From NCBI GenBank assembly GCA_001971685.1, contig CP019326.1, forward strand, positions 1,054,001 through 1,118,000: a stretch of 64,000 bases of DNA, in the 5' to 3' direction. This DNA is from Halomonas sp. 1513. Its GTDB lineage: Bacteria > Pseudomonadota > Gammaproteobacteria > Pseudomonadales > Halomonadaceae. A program made the translations under genes and the position numbers. Within the stretch, counting starts at the first letter, position 1, and every line of letters starts with the position of its first letter. The notes below the pieces were generated by a model. The model saw only the letters and a program-made list of their open reading frames with translations, was not told where the DNA came from and made no database searches. Positions 44,870 through 55,872 of the stretch are shown here, one piece after another.

Positions 44870-45808
44870 ATGCCGATGAAGGTATCCGCGTCGGATCTCA
44901 AGAGCCTCTCGGTGTTTCTGGCGGTGGCCGAGCATCGCGGTTTTGCCGGTGCCCAAACCGCGCTGCACATGAGCCAGTCGGCGGTGAGCTTTCATATCCG
45001 CGCGCTGGAGGAGCGGGTCGGCTTCACGGTCTGCCGCCGCGGTCGGCAGGGCTTCGAGCTGACCGAGCGAGGCGCGGTCGTGCATGAGCGAGCCAAGGCG
45101 CTGCTCGCCTCGGTGGACGACTTCGACAGCGAGATGAGCGAGCTGCGCAGCTCGGTCTACGGCACGCTGCGCCTGGGAGTGGTGGACAACACGATCATGG
45201 ACGAGGATCTCGATCTGCAGGGGGTGATCGGCGAGTTCCTGCGCAAGAATCCCCGTGCCAGATTGAACATCACCGTGGGCAGCCCCGACCGCTTGATCGG
45301 CGAGATCGCCAACGGCGAAGTGCAGCTGGGTATCCTGCCGGAGACCGCGCAGATGGAAGGGCTCCAGCATCGCCAGGTCTACACCGAGCGGCACGGCGTC
45401 TACTGCGCGCGCAGCCATCCTCTATTCAAACGTCAGGCCGAGCAGCTGACGGTAGCGGAGATCGTCAAGCACCCCTTCGTGGTGCGCCCCTACGCCAACC
45501 TCCAGGAGCTGCACAGCTTTCCCGAGGCGACGGTAGGCGCCCACGCCTCCAATATGGAGGCCCAGGCGTTGCTGATCCTCAGCGGTCACTTCATCGGTAA
45601 TCTGCCCCACTACTACGCCGAGCACTGGGTGGCCCGCGGCGAGCTCATGGCGCTGCTACCCGGCGAGATCGAGATCGCCTCGCCGTTCTGCGTGGTGACC
45701 CGCGCCGGGAGGCGGCCGTCGCTGATCGTGCGCAACTTCATCCAGGAGCTGGTCTCGCGGCTGTGGCAGCAGTCCCACCTGGCCGACGAGGCCCCTGGCG
45801 AGACCTGA
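44870..45808 (+). CDS. LysR family regulator, probably of the ABC/ureohydrolase operon
   Basis: 312-residue LysR regulator. HTH region: HRGFAGAQTALHMSQSAVSF then HIRALEERVGFTVCRRGRQG; the effector domain is full length. It is divergent from the binding-protein gene over a 154-bp gap with an exactly spaced direct repeat, so that operon is the likely target. Start at 44870 with TAAGGTAGGGC upstream; an ATG at 44876 is possible. It ends one base from the stop of the convergent ydfG-like gene. Confidence 0.93.
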   Translation: MPMKVSASDLKSLSVFLAVAEHRGFAGAQTALHMSQSAVSFHIRALEERVGFTVCRRGRQGFELTERGAVVHERAKALLASVDDFDSEMSELRSSVYGTLRLGVVDNTIMDEDLDLQGVIGEFLRKNPRARLNITVGSPDRLIGEIANGEVQLGILPETAQMEGLQHRQVYTERHGVYCARSHPLFKRQAEQLTVAEIVKHPFVVRPYANLQELHSFPEATVGAHASNMEAQALLILSGHFIGNLPHYYAEHWVARGELMALLPGEIEIASPFCVVTRAGRRPSLIVRNFIQELVSRLWQQSHLADEAPGET

Positions 45809-45809
45809 G

Positions 45810-46646
<837 letters not shown>

Positions 46647-46685
46647 GACAACAACTCCCCCAATGGCCTAGAGGGTAATCGTTCC

Positions 46686-47636
46686 GTGGACAAGTTCGAG
46701 GTAAAGCTGGATCAGGCGGCGCGCGCCGCCTGGATGTCCTACGTCGGCGGCATCACCCAGGACGAGATCGCCAGCCAGCTGGGCGTGTCACGCCCGGGAG
46801 TGCAGCGGCTGCTGGCGCTGGCGCGCCAGGAGGGGCTGATCAAGGTGCACATCGACCACCCCATCGCCGCCTGCATGACCCTGGCCAGTGCCATCCGCGA
46901 GCGCTTCGGGCTCGACTACTGCGACGTGGTGCCGGCCGAGGCCAGCGCCCCGGAGGGGGCGGCCTACTACCTGGCGGTGGCCGGCGCCGAGCGGGTGGCA
47001 CGGCTGGTCGAGCGCGGCGAGCCGCTGACCCTGTCGCTGGGCACCGGCCGCTCGGTGCGCGCCACCGTGGAAGCGCTGAGCCGCATCGAGCGCCCCCAGC
47101 ACCGCTTCGTGTCGCTGGTTGGTAACGTCGCCCGCGACGGCTCCTCCAACCGCTACGACGGGGTGATGGTGCTGGCCGACAAGACCGGTGGCCAGCGTTT
47201 CCTGCTGCCCTCGCCGGTGGTGGCAAGCACGGTGGAGGAGAAGGCCTCGCTGCAGCAGCAGCCGCTGTTCCAGGCCATCACCCAGGTCGCCCTGGAGGCC
47301 GAGGCGGCGTTCATCGGGGTAGGGCGCATCGACCGTCAGGCCACGCTGTTCCAGGATCACTTCATCTCCGAGGCCGAACTCGACGAACTGCTCGGCATGC
47401 AGGCGGTGGGTGAGCTGCTGGGCTGGCCGATGACCGCCGACGGCGAGGTGGTGGAGTGTTCGATCACCCGCCGCGTCACCAGCCTGCCGCTGGAGATGTT
47501 TCGCGACCAGCCGATCGTCGCGCTGGCCGGTGGTCGCGAGAAGGCGCCGGCGATTCTCGCCGCGCTGCGCGGCGGCTGGATCAGGGGGCTGGTCACCGAT
47601 CAACTGGCGGCACGGCATATCGTCGAACAGCTGTGA
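46686..47636 (+). CDS. SorC/DeoR-type sugar-binding transcriptional regulator
   Basis: 316-residue regulator. The N-terminal HTH, ITQDEIASQLGVSRPGVQRL, is at about residues 23-42, followed by a SorC sugar-phosphate-binding domain (LTLSLGTGRSVRATVEAL, VGNVARDGSSNRYDG, FIGVGRID). The start is a GTG preceded by GAGGGTAA. It sits immediately upstream of the polyol operon and has its own terminator, so it probably controls that operon through TTGATC repeats at 47723-47755. Effector: a polyol or ketose, possibly phosphorylated (inference). Pseudomonas mannitol operons use an AraC-type MtlR instead. Confidence 0.9.
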   Translation: MDKFEVKLDQAARAAWMSYVGGITQDEIASQLGVSRPGVQRLLALARQEGLIKVHIDHPIAACMTLASAIRERFGLDYCDVVPAEASAPEGAAYYLAVAGAERVARLVERGEPLTLSLGTGRSVRATVEALSRIERPQHRFVSLVGNVARDGSSNRYDGVMVLADKTGGQRFLLPSPVVASTVEEKASLQQQPLFQAITQVALEAEAAFIGVGRIDRQATLFQDHFISEAELDELLGMQAVGELLGWPMTADGEVVECSITRRVTSLPLEMFRDQPIVALAGGREKAPAILAALRGGWIRGLVTDQLAARHIVEQL

Positions 47637-47680
47637 TGCGCCACAGCATGACCAGACCCGCATAAATGCACCCAAAGTAT

Positions 47681-47704
47681 AAGCCTGACGGCTTTGCTTT
47701 TTTT
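47681..47704 (+). terminator. Rho-independent terminator after the SorC-type gene
   Basis: AAGCC, loop TGAC, GGCTT (47681-47694) followed by TGC and seven T residues, 45 bp after the regulator stop. The stem is short but the T-run is clear. Confidence 0.65.
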
Positions 47705-47722
47705 GGAAGCGTGAACGATCAT

Positions 47723-47755
47723 TTGATCGATCAATGATCAATTTGATCAAAATGA
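47723..47755. promoter_or_regulatory. TGATC-rich operator region of the polyol operon
   Basis: A 12-bp perfect palindrome TTGATCGATCAA (47723-47734) is followed by TGATCA (47735-47740) and the palindrome TTGATCAA (47743-47750), then another TGAT. The clustered half-sites lie 44-76 bp before the binding-protein start and are AT-rich against a GC-rich background. Most simply this is the binding site of the SorC-family regulator. Confidence 0.6.
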
Positions 47756-47798
47756 TTTGAGCAGAACAACAATGCCAAGCGTTACCAAGGAGCACTCC

Positions 47799-49109
47799 AT
47801 GAAACTCTCCCACGCCTTGCCATTGGCGACCCTGGCGGTAGCGGTTTCCGCCGCGGCCCACGCCCAGGAAATCACCGTCGCCACGGTCAACAACAATGAC
47901 ATGGTGATCATGCAGAGCCTGACCGACGAGTTCGAGCAGGCCCATCCCGGCATCACCCTCAACTGGGTGGTGCTCGAGGAGAACGTGCTGCGTCAGCGTC
48001 TGACCACCGACATCGCTACCGGCGGCGGCCAGTTCGACGTGATGACGATTGGCACCTACGAGGCACCGATCTGGGCCGAACGTGGCTGGCTGGTGCCGCT
48101 CGATGACCTGCCCGATGAGTATCAGGTCGACGATCTGCTGCGCCCGGTGCGCGACGGCTTGAGCCACGACGGCACCCTGCATGCGCTGCCGTTCTACGGC
48201 GAGAGCTCGATGCTCTACTACCGCACCGACCTGTTCGAAGAGCATGGCATCGAGATGCCCGAACAGCCGAGCTGGGACGAGGTCTACGAGTGGGCAGGGC
48301 AGATCCACGATCCCGACAATCGCCTCTACGGTATCTGCCTGCGCGGCAAGCCAGGCTGGGGCGAGAACATGGCCTTCGTGTCGACGCTGGTGAATACCTT
48401 TGGCGGGCGCTGGTTCGACGAGGACTGGAACCCCGAGCTCAACTCCCCCGAGTGGCAGGCAGCGATCAGCTTTTACGTCGACCTGATGAACAACTACGGC
48501 CCGCCGGGGGCCAGCTCCAACGGCTTCAACGAAAACCAGGCGCTGTTCTCCAGCGGCCGCTGCGGCATGTGGATCGACGCCACCTCGGCGGCGGGACGTA
48601 TCTATGATCCGCGCGAGTCTGACGTCGCCGAGGTGCTGGGCTTCTCCCAGGCGCCGGTGGCCGAAACGCCCAAGGGTTCGCACTGGCTGTGGTCCTGGGC
48701 GCTGGCGATTCCGGCTTCTTCGGAAGAACAGGATGCCGCCAAGCAGTTCGTGACCTGGGCCACCTCTCAGGAGTACATCGAGCTGGTTGGCGAGACCGAA
48801 GGCTGGACCAGTGTGCCGCCAGGCACCCGTGCCTCGACCTATGAGGACGAGCGCTATATCGAGGCGGCGCCGTTTGCCAGCTTCGTGCTCGAGGCGATGC
48901 AGAACGCCGACCCCACCGATTCGACCCTCAAGCCGTCACCCTACACCGGGGTGCAGTTCGTCGGCATTCCCGAGTTCCAGGCCATCGGTACCCAGGTCGG
49001 CCAGTCGATCGCCGCGGCACTCACCGGTCAGATGCCGGTCGAGCAGGCCCTGGAGTCGGCACAGCGCAGCGCCGAGCGTGCCATGCGTCAGGCAGGCTAC
49101 TACGACTGA
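47799..49109 (+). CDS. Polyol ABC transporter substrate-binding protein (SmoE/MtlE-like)
   Basis: 436-residue periplasmic binding protein of the extracellular sugar family (SBP_bac_1). A signal peptide ends at AHA, residue 22. ITVATVNNNDMVIMQSLTDEF is typical of sorbitol/mannitol-binding proteins, as are GTYEAPIWAERGWLVPL and the GMWIDATSAAGRIYDP stretch. AAGGAGCACTCC precedes the ATG at 47799. First structural gene of the operon and followed by a strong hairpin. Ligands are probably hexitols or pentitols (mannitol, sorbitol, arabitol); exact range not readable. Confidence 0.94.
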   Translation: MKLSHALPLATLAVAVSAAAHAQEITVATVNNNDMVIMQSLTDEFEQAHPGITLNWVVLEENVLRQRLTTDIATGGGQFDVMTIGTYEAPIWAERGWLVPLDDLPDEYQVDDLLRPVRDGLSHDGTLHALPFYGESSMLYYRTDLFEEHGIEMPEQPSWDEVYEWAGQIHDPDNRLYGICLRGKPGWGENMAFVSTLVNTFGGRWFDEDWNPELNSPEWQAAISFYVDLMNNYGPPGASSNGFNENQALFSSGRCGMWIDATSAAGRIYDPRESDVAEVLGFSQAPVAETPKGSHWLWSWALAIPASSEEQDAAKQFVTWATSQEYIELVGETEGWTSVPPGTRASTYEDERYIEAAPFASFVLEAMQNADPTDSTLKPSPYTGVQFVGIPEFQAIGTQVGQSIAAALTGQMPVEQALESAQRSAERAMRQAGYYD

Positions 49110-49122
49110 TCGTCTGTCCTGA

Positions 49123-49146
49123 GTCGGCCGGGGCTCCCCGGCCGAC
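49123..49146 (+). promoter_or_regulatory. Intercistronic hairpin after the polyol binding-protein gene
   Basis: GTCGGCCGGGG (49123-49133), CT, CCCCGGCCGAC (49136-49146): a perfect 11-bp inverted repeat, or 10 bp with a four-base loop, 13 bp after the stop and 30 bp before the permease start. No T-run follows. It resembles hairpins that stabilise binding-protein messages relative to permease messages. Confidence 0.65.
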
Positions 49147-49176
49147 CTTCGTCTCTCAATCCCGAGTGGTAACACC

Positions 49177-50064
49177 ATGCGTACTCGAGCTTCCGGGCGA
49201 ACCGTAGGCGGCCTGCGTAGCCTGTCGCTGCAGGCGCCCGCCGTCACCCTGCTGCTGATCTGGATGCTGATACCACTGGGCATGACCCTATGGTTCTCCT
49301 TCCAGCGCTACAACCTGATGATGCCGGGCATGGAGCAGTTCGCCGGCCTGGAAAACTATGAATATCTGCTCAGCGACCCGGCCCTGTGGCGGGCGATGGG
49401 CAACACCCTGGTGCTGGTCGGCTCGGTGCTGGCGATCTCGGTGATCGGCGGCACCCTGCTGGCGGTGCTCTACCAACAGGAGTTCTTCGGCCGCGGCGTG
49501 GCTCGCGTGCTGGCGATCTCGCCCTTCTTCATCATGCCCACGGTCAGCGCGCTGATCTGGCAGAACATGATGATGCACCCGGTCAATGGCGTGCTGGCCT
49601 GGTTCCTGGGGCTGTTCGGGCTGCCGGCGATCGACTGGTTCTCCTCCTTCCCGCTGTTGTCGATCATCATCATCGTCGCCTGGCAGTGGCTGCCGTTCGC
49701 GCTGCTGATCCTGCTCACCGCGATGCAGTCGCTGGACGACGACCAGGTCGAGGCGGCACGCATGGACGGCGCCGGCCCGCTGGCAGTGTTCTTCTTCATC
49801 ACGCTGCCGCACCTCAAACGCGCCATCAGCGTGGTGATCATGATCCAGATGATCTTCCTGCTGACCATCTTCGCCGAGATCTACGTCACCACCTCGGGTG
49901 GACCGGGGCTTGCCACCACCAACCTGGCGTACCTGATCTATATCCGCGCGCTGCTGGAATTCGACGTGGGGGGTGCCTCCGCCGGCGGGGTCATCGCCAT
50001 CATCCTGGCCAATATCGTGGCGATCTTCCTGATCCGCATGGTCGCGAAGAACCTCGAAGACTAG
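49177..50064 (+). CDS. Polyol ABC transporter permease (SmoF/MtlF-like)
   Basis: 295-residue MalF-type inner-membrane permease with six helices. LLIWMLIPLGMTLWFSFQRY opens it, LENYEYLLSDPALWRAMGNT is the typical periplasmic loop, and EAARMDGAGPLAVFFFITLP is the EAA loop that contacts the ATPase. It pairs with the next gene (14-bp gap). Confidence 0.95.
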   Translation: MRTRASGRTVGGLRSLSLQAPAVTLLLIWMLIPLGMTLWFSFQRYNLMMPGMEQFAGLENYEYLLSDPALWRAMGNTLVLVGSVLAISVIGGTLLAVLYQQEFFGRGVARVLAISPFFIMPTVSALIWQNMMMHPVNGVLAWFLGLFGLPAIDWFSSFPLLSIIIIVAWQWLPFALLILLTAMQSLDDDQVEAARMDGAGPLAVFFFITLPHLKRAISVVIMIQMIFLLTIFAEIYVTTSGGPGLATTNLAYLIYIRALLEFDVGGASAGGVIAIILANIVAIFLIRMVAKNLED

Positions 50065-50078
50065 CCGAAGGAGCCCTC

Positions 50079-50897
50079 ATGAATACCTCACGTCTACAGC
50101 GTTTTGTCCTGGCCGTGCTGGCCTGGAGCATCACCTTCGTGATCTTCTTCCCGATCCTGTGGATGATCCTCACCGGCTTCAAGACCGAGGCCCAGGCGAT
50201 CGCCGACCCGACGCTGTTCTTCACGCCGACGCTGGACAGCTACGCCGCCGTGCAGGGCCGCGCCGATTATTTCCACTTCGCCTATAACAGCGTCTACGTC
50301 GCCTTCGGCTCGACCCTGCTGGCGCTGATCATCGGCATCCCGGCGGCCTACTCAATGGCCTTCCTGCCCACCAAGCGCACCAAGGGCACCATGCTATGGA
50401 TGCTCTCCACCAAGATGCTGCCGCCGGTGGGCGTGCTGGTGCCGATCTACCTGATCTTCCGCGACCTGGGCATGCTCGACACGCGTATCGGCCTGACCGT
50501 CATCTATACCCTGATGAACCTGCCGATCGTGATCTGGATGCTCTACACCTTCTTCAAGGACCTGCCCAAGGACATCCTCGAGGCGGGGCGCATGGACGGT
50601 GCCAGTACCACTCAGGAAATGCTCTACCTGCTGATCCCGCTGACCCTGCCGGGGATTGCCTCCACCGGCCTGCTGTCGGTGATCCTGAGCTGGAACGAGG
50701 CCTTCTGGAGCCTCAACCTCACCAGTTCGCGAGCGGCTCCCCTGACCGCCTATATCGCTTCCTTCTCCAGTCCCGAAGGCCTGTTTTGGGCCAAGCTGTC
50801 GGCGGCCTCGACCATGGCGGTCGCGCCGATCCTGATCTTCGGCTGGCTCACCCAGAAACAGATGGTACGCGGCCTGACCTTCGGCGCCGTCAAGTAA
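50079..50897 (+). CDS. Polyol ABC transporter permease (SmoG/MtlG-like)
   Basis: 272-residue MalG-type permease with six helices: ITFVIFFPILWMILTGFKTE at the start, NSVYVAFGSTLLALIIGIPA, and EAGRMDGASTTQEMLYLLIP as the EAA loop. GAAGGAGCCCTC precedes the ATG at 50079; an open frame extends upstream but overlaps the first permease. Ends 13 bp before the ATPase gene. Confidence 0.95.
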   Translation: MNTSRLQRFVLAVLAWSITFVIFFPILWMILTGFKTEAQAIADPTLFFTPTLDSYAAVQGRADYFHFAYNSVYVAFGSTLLALIIGIPAAYSMAFLPTKRTKGTMLWMLSTKMLPPVGVLVPIYLIFRDLGMLDTRIGLTVIYTLMNLPIVIWMLYTFFKDLPKDILEAGRMDGASTTQEMLYLLIPLTLPGIASTGLLSVILSWNEAFWSLNLTSSRAAPLTAYIASFSSPEGLFWAKLSAASTMAVAPILIFGWLTQKQMVRGLTFGAVK

Positions 50898-50910
50898 CAG
50901 GACCCTGACT

Positions 50911-52070
<1,160 letters not shown>

Positions 52071-52074
<4 letters not shown>

Positions 52075-52775
52075 GGCCGACGCCGACCCTGATCTTCGAC
52101 TGTGACGGCGTGCTGGTCGACAGCGAGGCGATCGCCGAGGCGACACTGATTGAGCTGCTCGGCGAGTGGCTGCCCGACCTGCACGCCGAGAGCGAGCTGC
52201 GCCAGGCGCTGGGCATGACCACCGCCAATATCCTGCGCCATCTTGAGGCACACAGCCGCCATCGGTTGCCTGCCGATGCCACCCAGCGGGTCGATAGCAC
52301 CATCGAGGCGCGCCTGGCCGAGGAGCTGCAGGCCATGCCCGGCGTCGCGGCGGCCATCGGCGCCATCCCGCTGCCCAAGGCGGTGGTCTCCAACAGCCGC
52401 CGCCAGCGGGTAGTGGCGTCGCTTGCCTGTACTGGGCTGGATGCCTTGCTCGCCGAGGCGCCGATCTTCACGGCCGATGAGGTCGAGCATCCCAAGCCCG
52501 ATCCCGCTCTCTACCGGCTGGCCGCTATGCGGCTGGGCGTGGCGGCCGATGAGTGCCTGGTAATCGAGGACAGCGTCGCCGGTGTTACTGCGGCCCATGC
52601 CGCCGGCATGACCGTGGTGGGCTTCACCGGCGCCAGTCATATCGAAGCGGGGCAGGCGGCGCGGCTGGAGGCCGCCGGCGCCTGGCGGGTGATCGACCAT
52701 ATGCAGCATCTAGCCGAGCTGGTGAGCGACTGGCGGAGTGCCGGGCTGAGCCTGCCTTCAAGGAGAAGCAAGTGA
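52071..52775 (+). CDS. HAD family sugar-phosphate phosphatase
   Basis: 234-residue HAD hydrolase (subclass IA). Motif I FDCDGVLVDSE has Asp10 and Asp12; motif II is VVSNS; KPDPALYRLAAMRLG and LVIEDSVAGVTAAHAAGM supply motifs III and IV. In related polyol clusters such a phosphatase is thought to relieve sugar-phosphate stress or hydrolyse a polyol phosphate. Here it is coupled to the ATPase (ATGA) and to the sorbitol dehydrogenase (TGATG), so it is part of the operon core. Substrate unknown. Confidence 0.9.
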
Positions 52776-53563
52776 TGAAACTCAATGACAAGGTGGCCGT
52801 GATCACCGGCGGTGCCCGCGGCATCGGCCTGGCCATCGCCCAGGGCTACCTGGCCCAGGGCGCCAAGCTGGTCATCGCCGATATCGACCAGCGCGCCATC
52901 GATGCGGCACTGACGACCCTCGATGCCGATGGCCAGAGCGCGGGACGTCTGATGGGCGTGCGCCTCGACGTCTGCGATATACAGGCCATCGAGGCCATGG
53001 TGGCACAGGTCAGCGAGCGCTTCGGCGGCATCGATATCCTGGTCAACAATGCCGCGCTGTTCGACATGCAGCCGGTACTCGAGGTGACCGAAGCCAGCTA
53101 CGACAAGCAGTTCAACGTCAACGTCAAGGGCCTGTTCTTCACCCTTCAGGCAGTGGCCAGGGCGATGGTCGCCCGCGGCCAGGGTGGGGCGATCATCAAT
53201 ATGTCGTCCCAGGCCGGGCGCCGCGGCGAGGCATTGGTGAGCACGTATTGTGCCACCAAGGCGGCGGTGATCAGCCTCACCCAGTCCTGTGCGCTGGATC
53301 TGATCAAGCACGGCATTCGCGTCAACGGCATCGCCCCCGGGGTGGTCGACACGCCAATGTGGGCGGAGGTCGATGCGCTGTTCGCCCGCTATGAAGGGCG
53401 CCCGCTGGGCGAGAAGAAGCGCCTGGTCGGCGAGGCGGTGCCCTATGGCCGCATGGGGCGCCCCGAGGACTACGTCGGTCCGGCGCTGTTCCTGGCCTGC
53501 GACGACAGCGAGTACGTGGTAGCGCAGACCTTGAACGTCGACGGCGGCAACTGGATGAGCTGA
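52775..53563 (+). CDS. SDR polyol dehydrogenase (sorbitol/galactitol dehydrogenase, SmoS-like)
   Basis: 262-residue classical SDR. TGGARGIG is at 11-18, ADIDQRAID the NAD-specificity Asp, NNAALFDMQPVLEVTEASYD is characteristic of SmoS, INMSSQAGRRG and YCATKAAVISLTQSCAL carry Ser, Tyr and Lys. SmoS oxidises sorbitol to fructose and galactitol to tagatose, which suits the tagatose kinase and GatZ protein encoded next. TCAAGGAGAAGC precedes the ATG, which shares its A with the HAD stop. Ends 3 bp before the kinase gene. Confidence 0.93.
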   Translation: MKLNDKVAVITGGARGIGLAIAQGYLAQGAKLVIADIDQRAIDAALTTLDADGQSAGRLMGVRLDVCDIQAIEAMVAQVSERFGGIDILVNNAALFDMQPVLEVTEASYDKQFNVNVKGLFFTLQAVARAMVARGQGGAIINMSSQAGRRGEALVSTYCATKAAVISLTQSCALDLIKHGIRVNGIAPGVVDTPMWAEVDALFARYEGRPLGEKKRLVGEAVPYGRMGRPEDYVGPALFLACDDSEYVVAQTLNVDGGNWMS

Positions 53564-53566
53564 GCC

Positions 53567-54520
53567 ATGTTCGATATCACCACCAGCGGCGAGCTGCTCG
53601 CCGAGTTCATGGCCGAGGCCCGCGACCAGCGTTTCGACGCCACCGGCCGCTTCCATGGCCCCTTTGCCAGCGGCGCCCCGGCGATCTTCGCCTCCCAGGC
53701 GGCACGCATGGGCGCGAGGGTCGCCTATGCCGGACGCGTGGGTGACGACGGCTTCGGCGACCTGATCGTCGCCCGCCTGCGCGAGGACGGCATCGATGTT
53801 GGCGCCGTGCAGCGCGATCTCGAGCGTCCCACCGGCAGCGCCTTCGTCAGCTACCAGGCCGACGGCAGCCGCCGCTTCATCTTCAACCTGGCGCACAGCG
53901 CCGCCGGCCAGCAGACCCTCGACGACGATCAGCTGGAGCGACTGGCGGCATGCCGCTACTGCCACGTGATGGGCTCGTCGCTGTCGTCGCCGGCGGCCAT
54001 CGCCATCGTGCGACGGCTGGTGGCGCGGGTCAGGGCCAACGGCGGGCAGATCAGCTTTGACCCCAATGTGCGCGATGAGCTGATCGAGCGTCCCGGCGTA
54101 CGCGAGGCGCTGCTCGAGCTCGTCGCCGGCTGCGATATCTTCCTGCCCAGCGATGCCGACCTCGAATGGCTGGCCGCTGCCGGCGAGGACGCCGAACGAA
54201 CCGCACAGCGGCTGCTGAGCGAGCAGCGCATGTCGCTGCTGGTGCTCAAGCGTGCTGCCGAGGGCTGTGTCGCCTACCGCGACGGCGAGCGCCTCGAAGT
54301 GCCCGGCCTTAGCGTCGAGGAGGTCGACCCCACCGGCGCCGGTGACTGCTTCGGCGGGGCGCTGATCGCCGCCCTGGCCGCCGGCTGCGAGCTTCACCAG
54401 GCACTGCGGCTGGCTAATGCCGCCGGCGCCCATGCAGTGACCGTGCTGGGGCCGATGGAGGGCTGCAGCGATCTTGCCACCCTGGAGCAGCGGCTCGCCG
54501 CTGCAGGAGAGACGCAGTGA
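53567..54520 (+). CDS. PfkB family sugar kinase (tagatose kinase candidate)
   Basis: 317-residue ribokinase-fold kinase. GELLAEFMAEA begins it; SGAPAIFASQAARMGARVAY and GRVGDDGFGD form the sugar-binding N-terminal lobe, SFDPNVRDEL lies in the middle, and EEVDPTGAGDCFGGALIAAL holds the catalytic Asp and anion hole. GELL...F is a shared start with tagatose kinases of Agrobacterium-type galactitol clusters. Its coupling with the GatZ gene (GTGA overlap) supports ketohexose phosphorylation, most likely tagatose or fructose. Confidence 0.88.
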   Translation: MFDITTSGELLAEFMAEARDQRFDATGRFHGPFASGAPAIFASQAARMGARVAYAGRVGDDGFGDLIVARLREDGIDVGAVQRDLERPTGSAFVSYQADGSRRFIFNLAHSAAGQQTLDDDQLERLAACRYCHVMGSSLSSPAAIAIVRRLVARVRANGGQISFDPNVRDELIERPGVREALLELVAGCDIFLPSDADLEWLAAAGEDAERTAQRLLSEQRMSLLVLKRAAEGCVAYRDGERLEVPGLSVEEVDPTGAGDCFGGALIAALAAGCELHQALRLANAAGAHAVTVLGPMEGCSDLATLEQRLAAAGETQ

Positions 54521-55827
54521 GTCATCCTCTCGACGAGATCGTGGCCGCCAACCGGCGCGGCGAGATGTGCGGCATTCCCTCGGTGTGCTCGGCCCACCCG
54601 CTGGTGCTCGAGGCCGCCATCGAGCGAGCCCAGGCCGATGCCACGCCGCTGCTGGTCGAGGCGACCTGCAACCAGGTCAATCAGCAGGGCGGCTACACCG
54701 GCATGACGCCGGCCGACTTGCGCGACCGGGTGCTGGCCCTGGCGGCACGGCGAGGCTTGCCCGAGGCGCAGCTGATCCTCGGCGGCGACCATCTGGGGCC
54801 GTCGCCGTGGCAGGCCGAGTCCGCCGAGGCGGCCATGGCCAAGGCCGAAGCGATGGTGGCCGCCTACGCCGCGGCCGGTTTCACCAAGCTGCATCTCGAC
54901 GCCAGCATGCCCTGCGCCGATGACCCGCCGGCGCTCGACGATGCCACGGTGGCGGCCCGGGCCGCGCGCCTGGCGCGTGCCGCCGAACAGGCAGCCGGAG
55001 AGCGGCGTGACCGGCTGCGCTATGTGATCGGTACCGAAGTGCCGGTGCCCGGCGGTGCCCAGGAACACCTCGACAGCCTTGCCGTGACCGGCACCGACGA
55101 GCTGCAGCGGACCCTCGAGACCCATCGCCAGGTGTTTGCCGCCCATGGGCTGAGCGAGGCCTGGCAGCGCGTGCGAGGGGTAGTGGTGCAGCCCGGGGTG
55201 GAGTTCGGCCATACCGAGGTGATCGACTTCGTGCCGGCCGCCGCCGCTGAGCTGAGCGCCGCCATCCACGCCTGGCCCAACCTGGTGTTCGAGGCCCACT
55301 CCACCGATTACCAGACGCCGCGCGCCTACCGCGAGCTGGTGAAGGGCCACTTCGCGATTCTAAAGGTGGGGCCGGCGCTGACCTTCGCCCTGCGCGAGGC
55401 GCTGTTCGCCCTCGACCATATTGCCCTGGAAGCGCCGGCGGTGGCGTGGAAGACGCCGCTGCGCGAAACCCTGGAGGTGGCCATGCGCGTCGAGCCGCGC
55501 TACTGGCAGGCCTACTACGAGGGGAGTGCCGACGAGCAGCGCTTCGCCCGTCGCTACAGCCTCAGCGACCGCAGCCGCTACTACTGGGCGCAGCCCGAGG
55601 TGGCCGCTGCGGTCGAGGCGCTGTTCGACGCGCTCGACGCGGCAGCGATACCGCCGACGCTGATCAGCCAGTACCTGCCGCAGCAGTATCAGGCGATCCG
55701 CCGCGCTGAGCTGACCGCCGATGCCCGCGCGCTGGTGCGCCACCATATCGACCGCACCTTGGGGGCCTACGCCGAGGCCTGCGTGCCCCCCGATCTGCGC
55801 ATCGATGGCGGTTACACGGCGAACTAG
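54517..55827 (+). CDS. GatZ/KbaZ family protein (tagatose-6-phosphate 4-epimerase candidate)
   Basis: 436-residue TIM-barrel protein of COG4573. In enteric bacteria GatZ/KbaZ is the noncatalytic partner of class II tagatose-bisphosphate aldolase; in Agrobacterium C58 the GatZ-like protein was shown to be a tagatose-6-P 4-epimerase giving fructose-6-P. GIPSVCSAHPLVLEAAIERA, LILGGDHLGPSPWQ, HLDASMPCADDP and VEFGHTEVIDFVP are conserved blocks. There is no GatY/KbaY here, favouring the epimerase role. The start is a GTG overlapping the kinase stop. Confidence 0.92.
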   Translation: MSHPLDEIVAANRRGEMCGIPSVCSAHPLVLEAAIERAQADATPLLVEATCNQVNQQGGYTGMTPADLRDRVLALAARRGLPEAQLILGGDHLGPSPWQAESAEAAMAKAEAMVAAYAAAGFTKLHLDASMPCADDPPALDDATVAARAARLARAAEQAAGERRDRLRYVIGTEVPVPGGAQEHLDSLAVTGTDELQRTLETHRQVFAAHGLSEAWQRVRGVVVQPGVEFGHTEVIDFVPAAAAELSAAIHAWPNLVFEAHSTDYQTPRAYRELVKGHFAILKVGPALTFALREALFALDHIALEAPAVAWKTPLRETLEVAMRVEPRYWQAYYEGSADEQRFARRYSLSDRSRYYWAQPEVAAAVEALFDALDAAAIPPTLISQYLPQQYQAIRRAELTADARALVRHHIDRTLGAYAEACVPPDLRIDGGYTAN

Positions 55828-55872
55828 GCGCGCCATCATGGGCCTTCGTTGATTTGCAAAGGAGAGCTCCAC

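Noticed and set aside
46788..48683. Long open frame on the minus strand (631 codons) across the SorC-type and binding-protein genes.
   Set aside because: It is antisense to two well-supported genes and an operator region, shows no domain, and is His/Gln/Val-rich as GC-rich shadow frames are.
55849..55872. TTG start at 55849 for the FrcK-like kinase.
   Set aside because: The ribosome-binding site AAAGGAGAG lies inside this stretch and points to the GTG at 55873.
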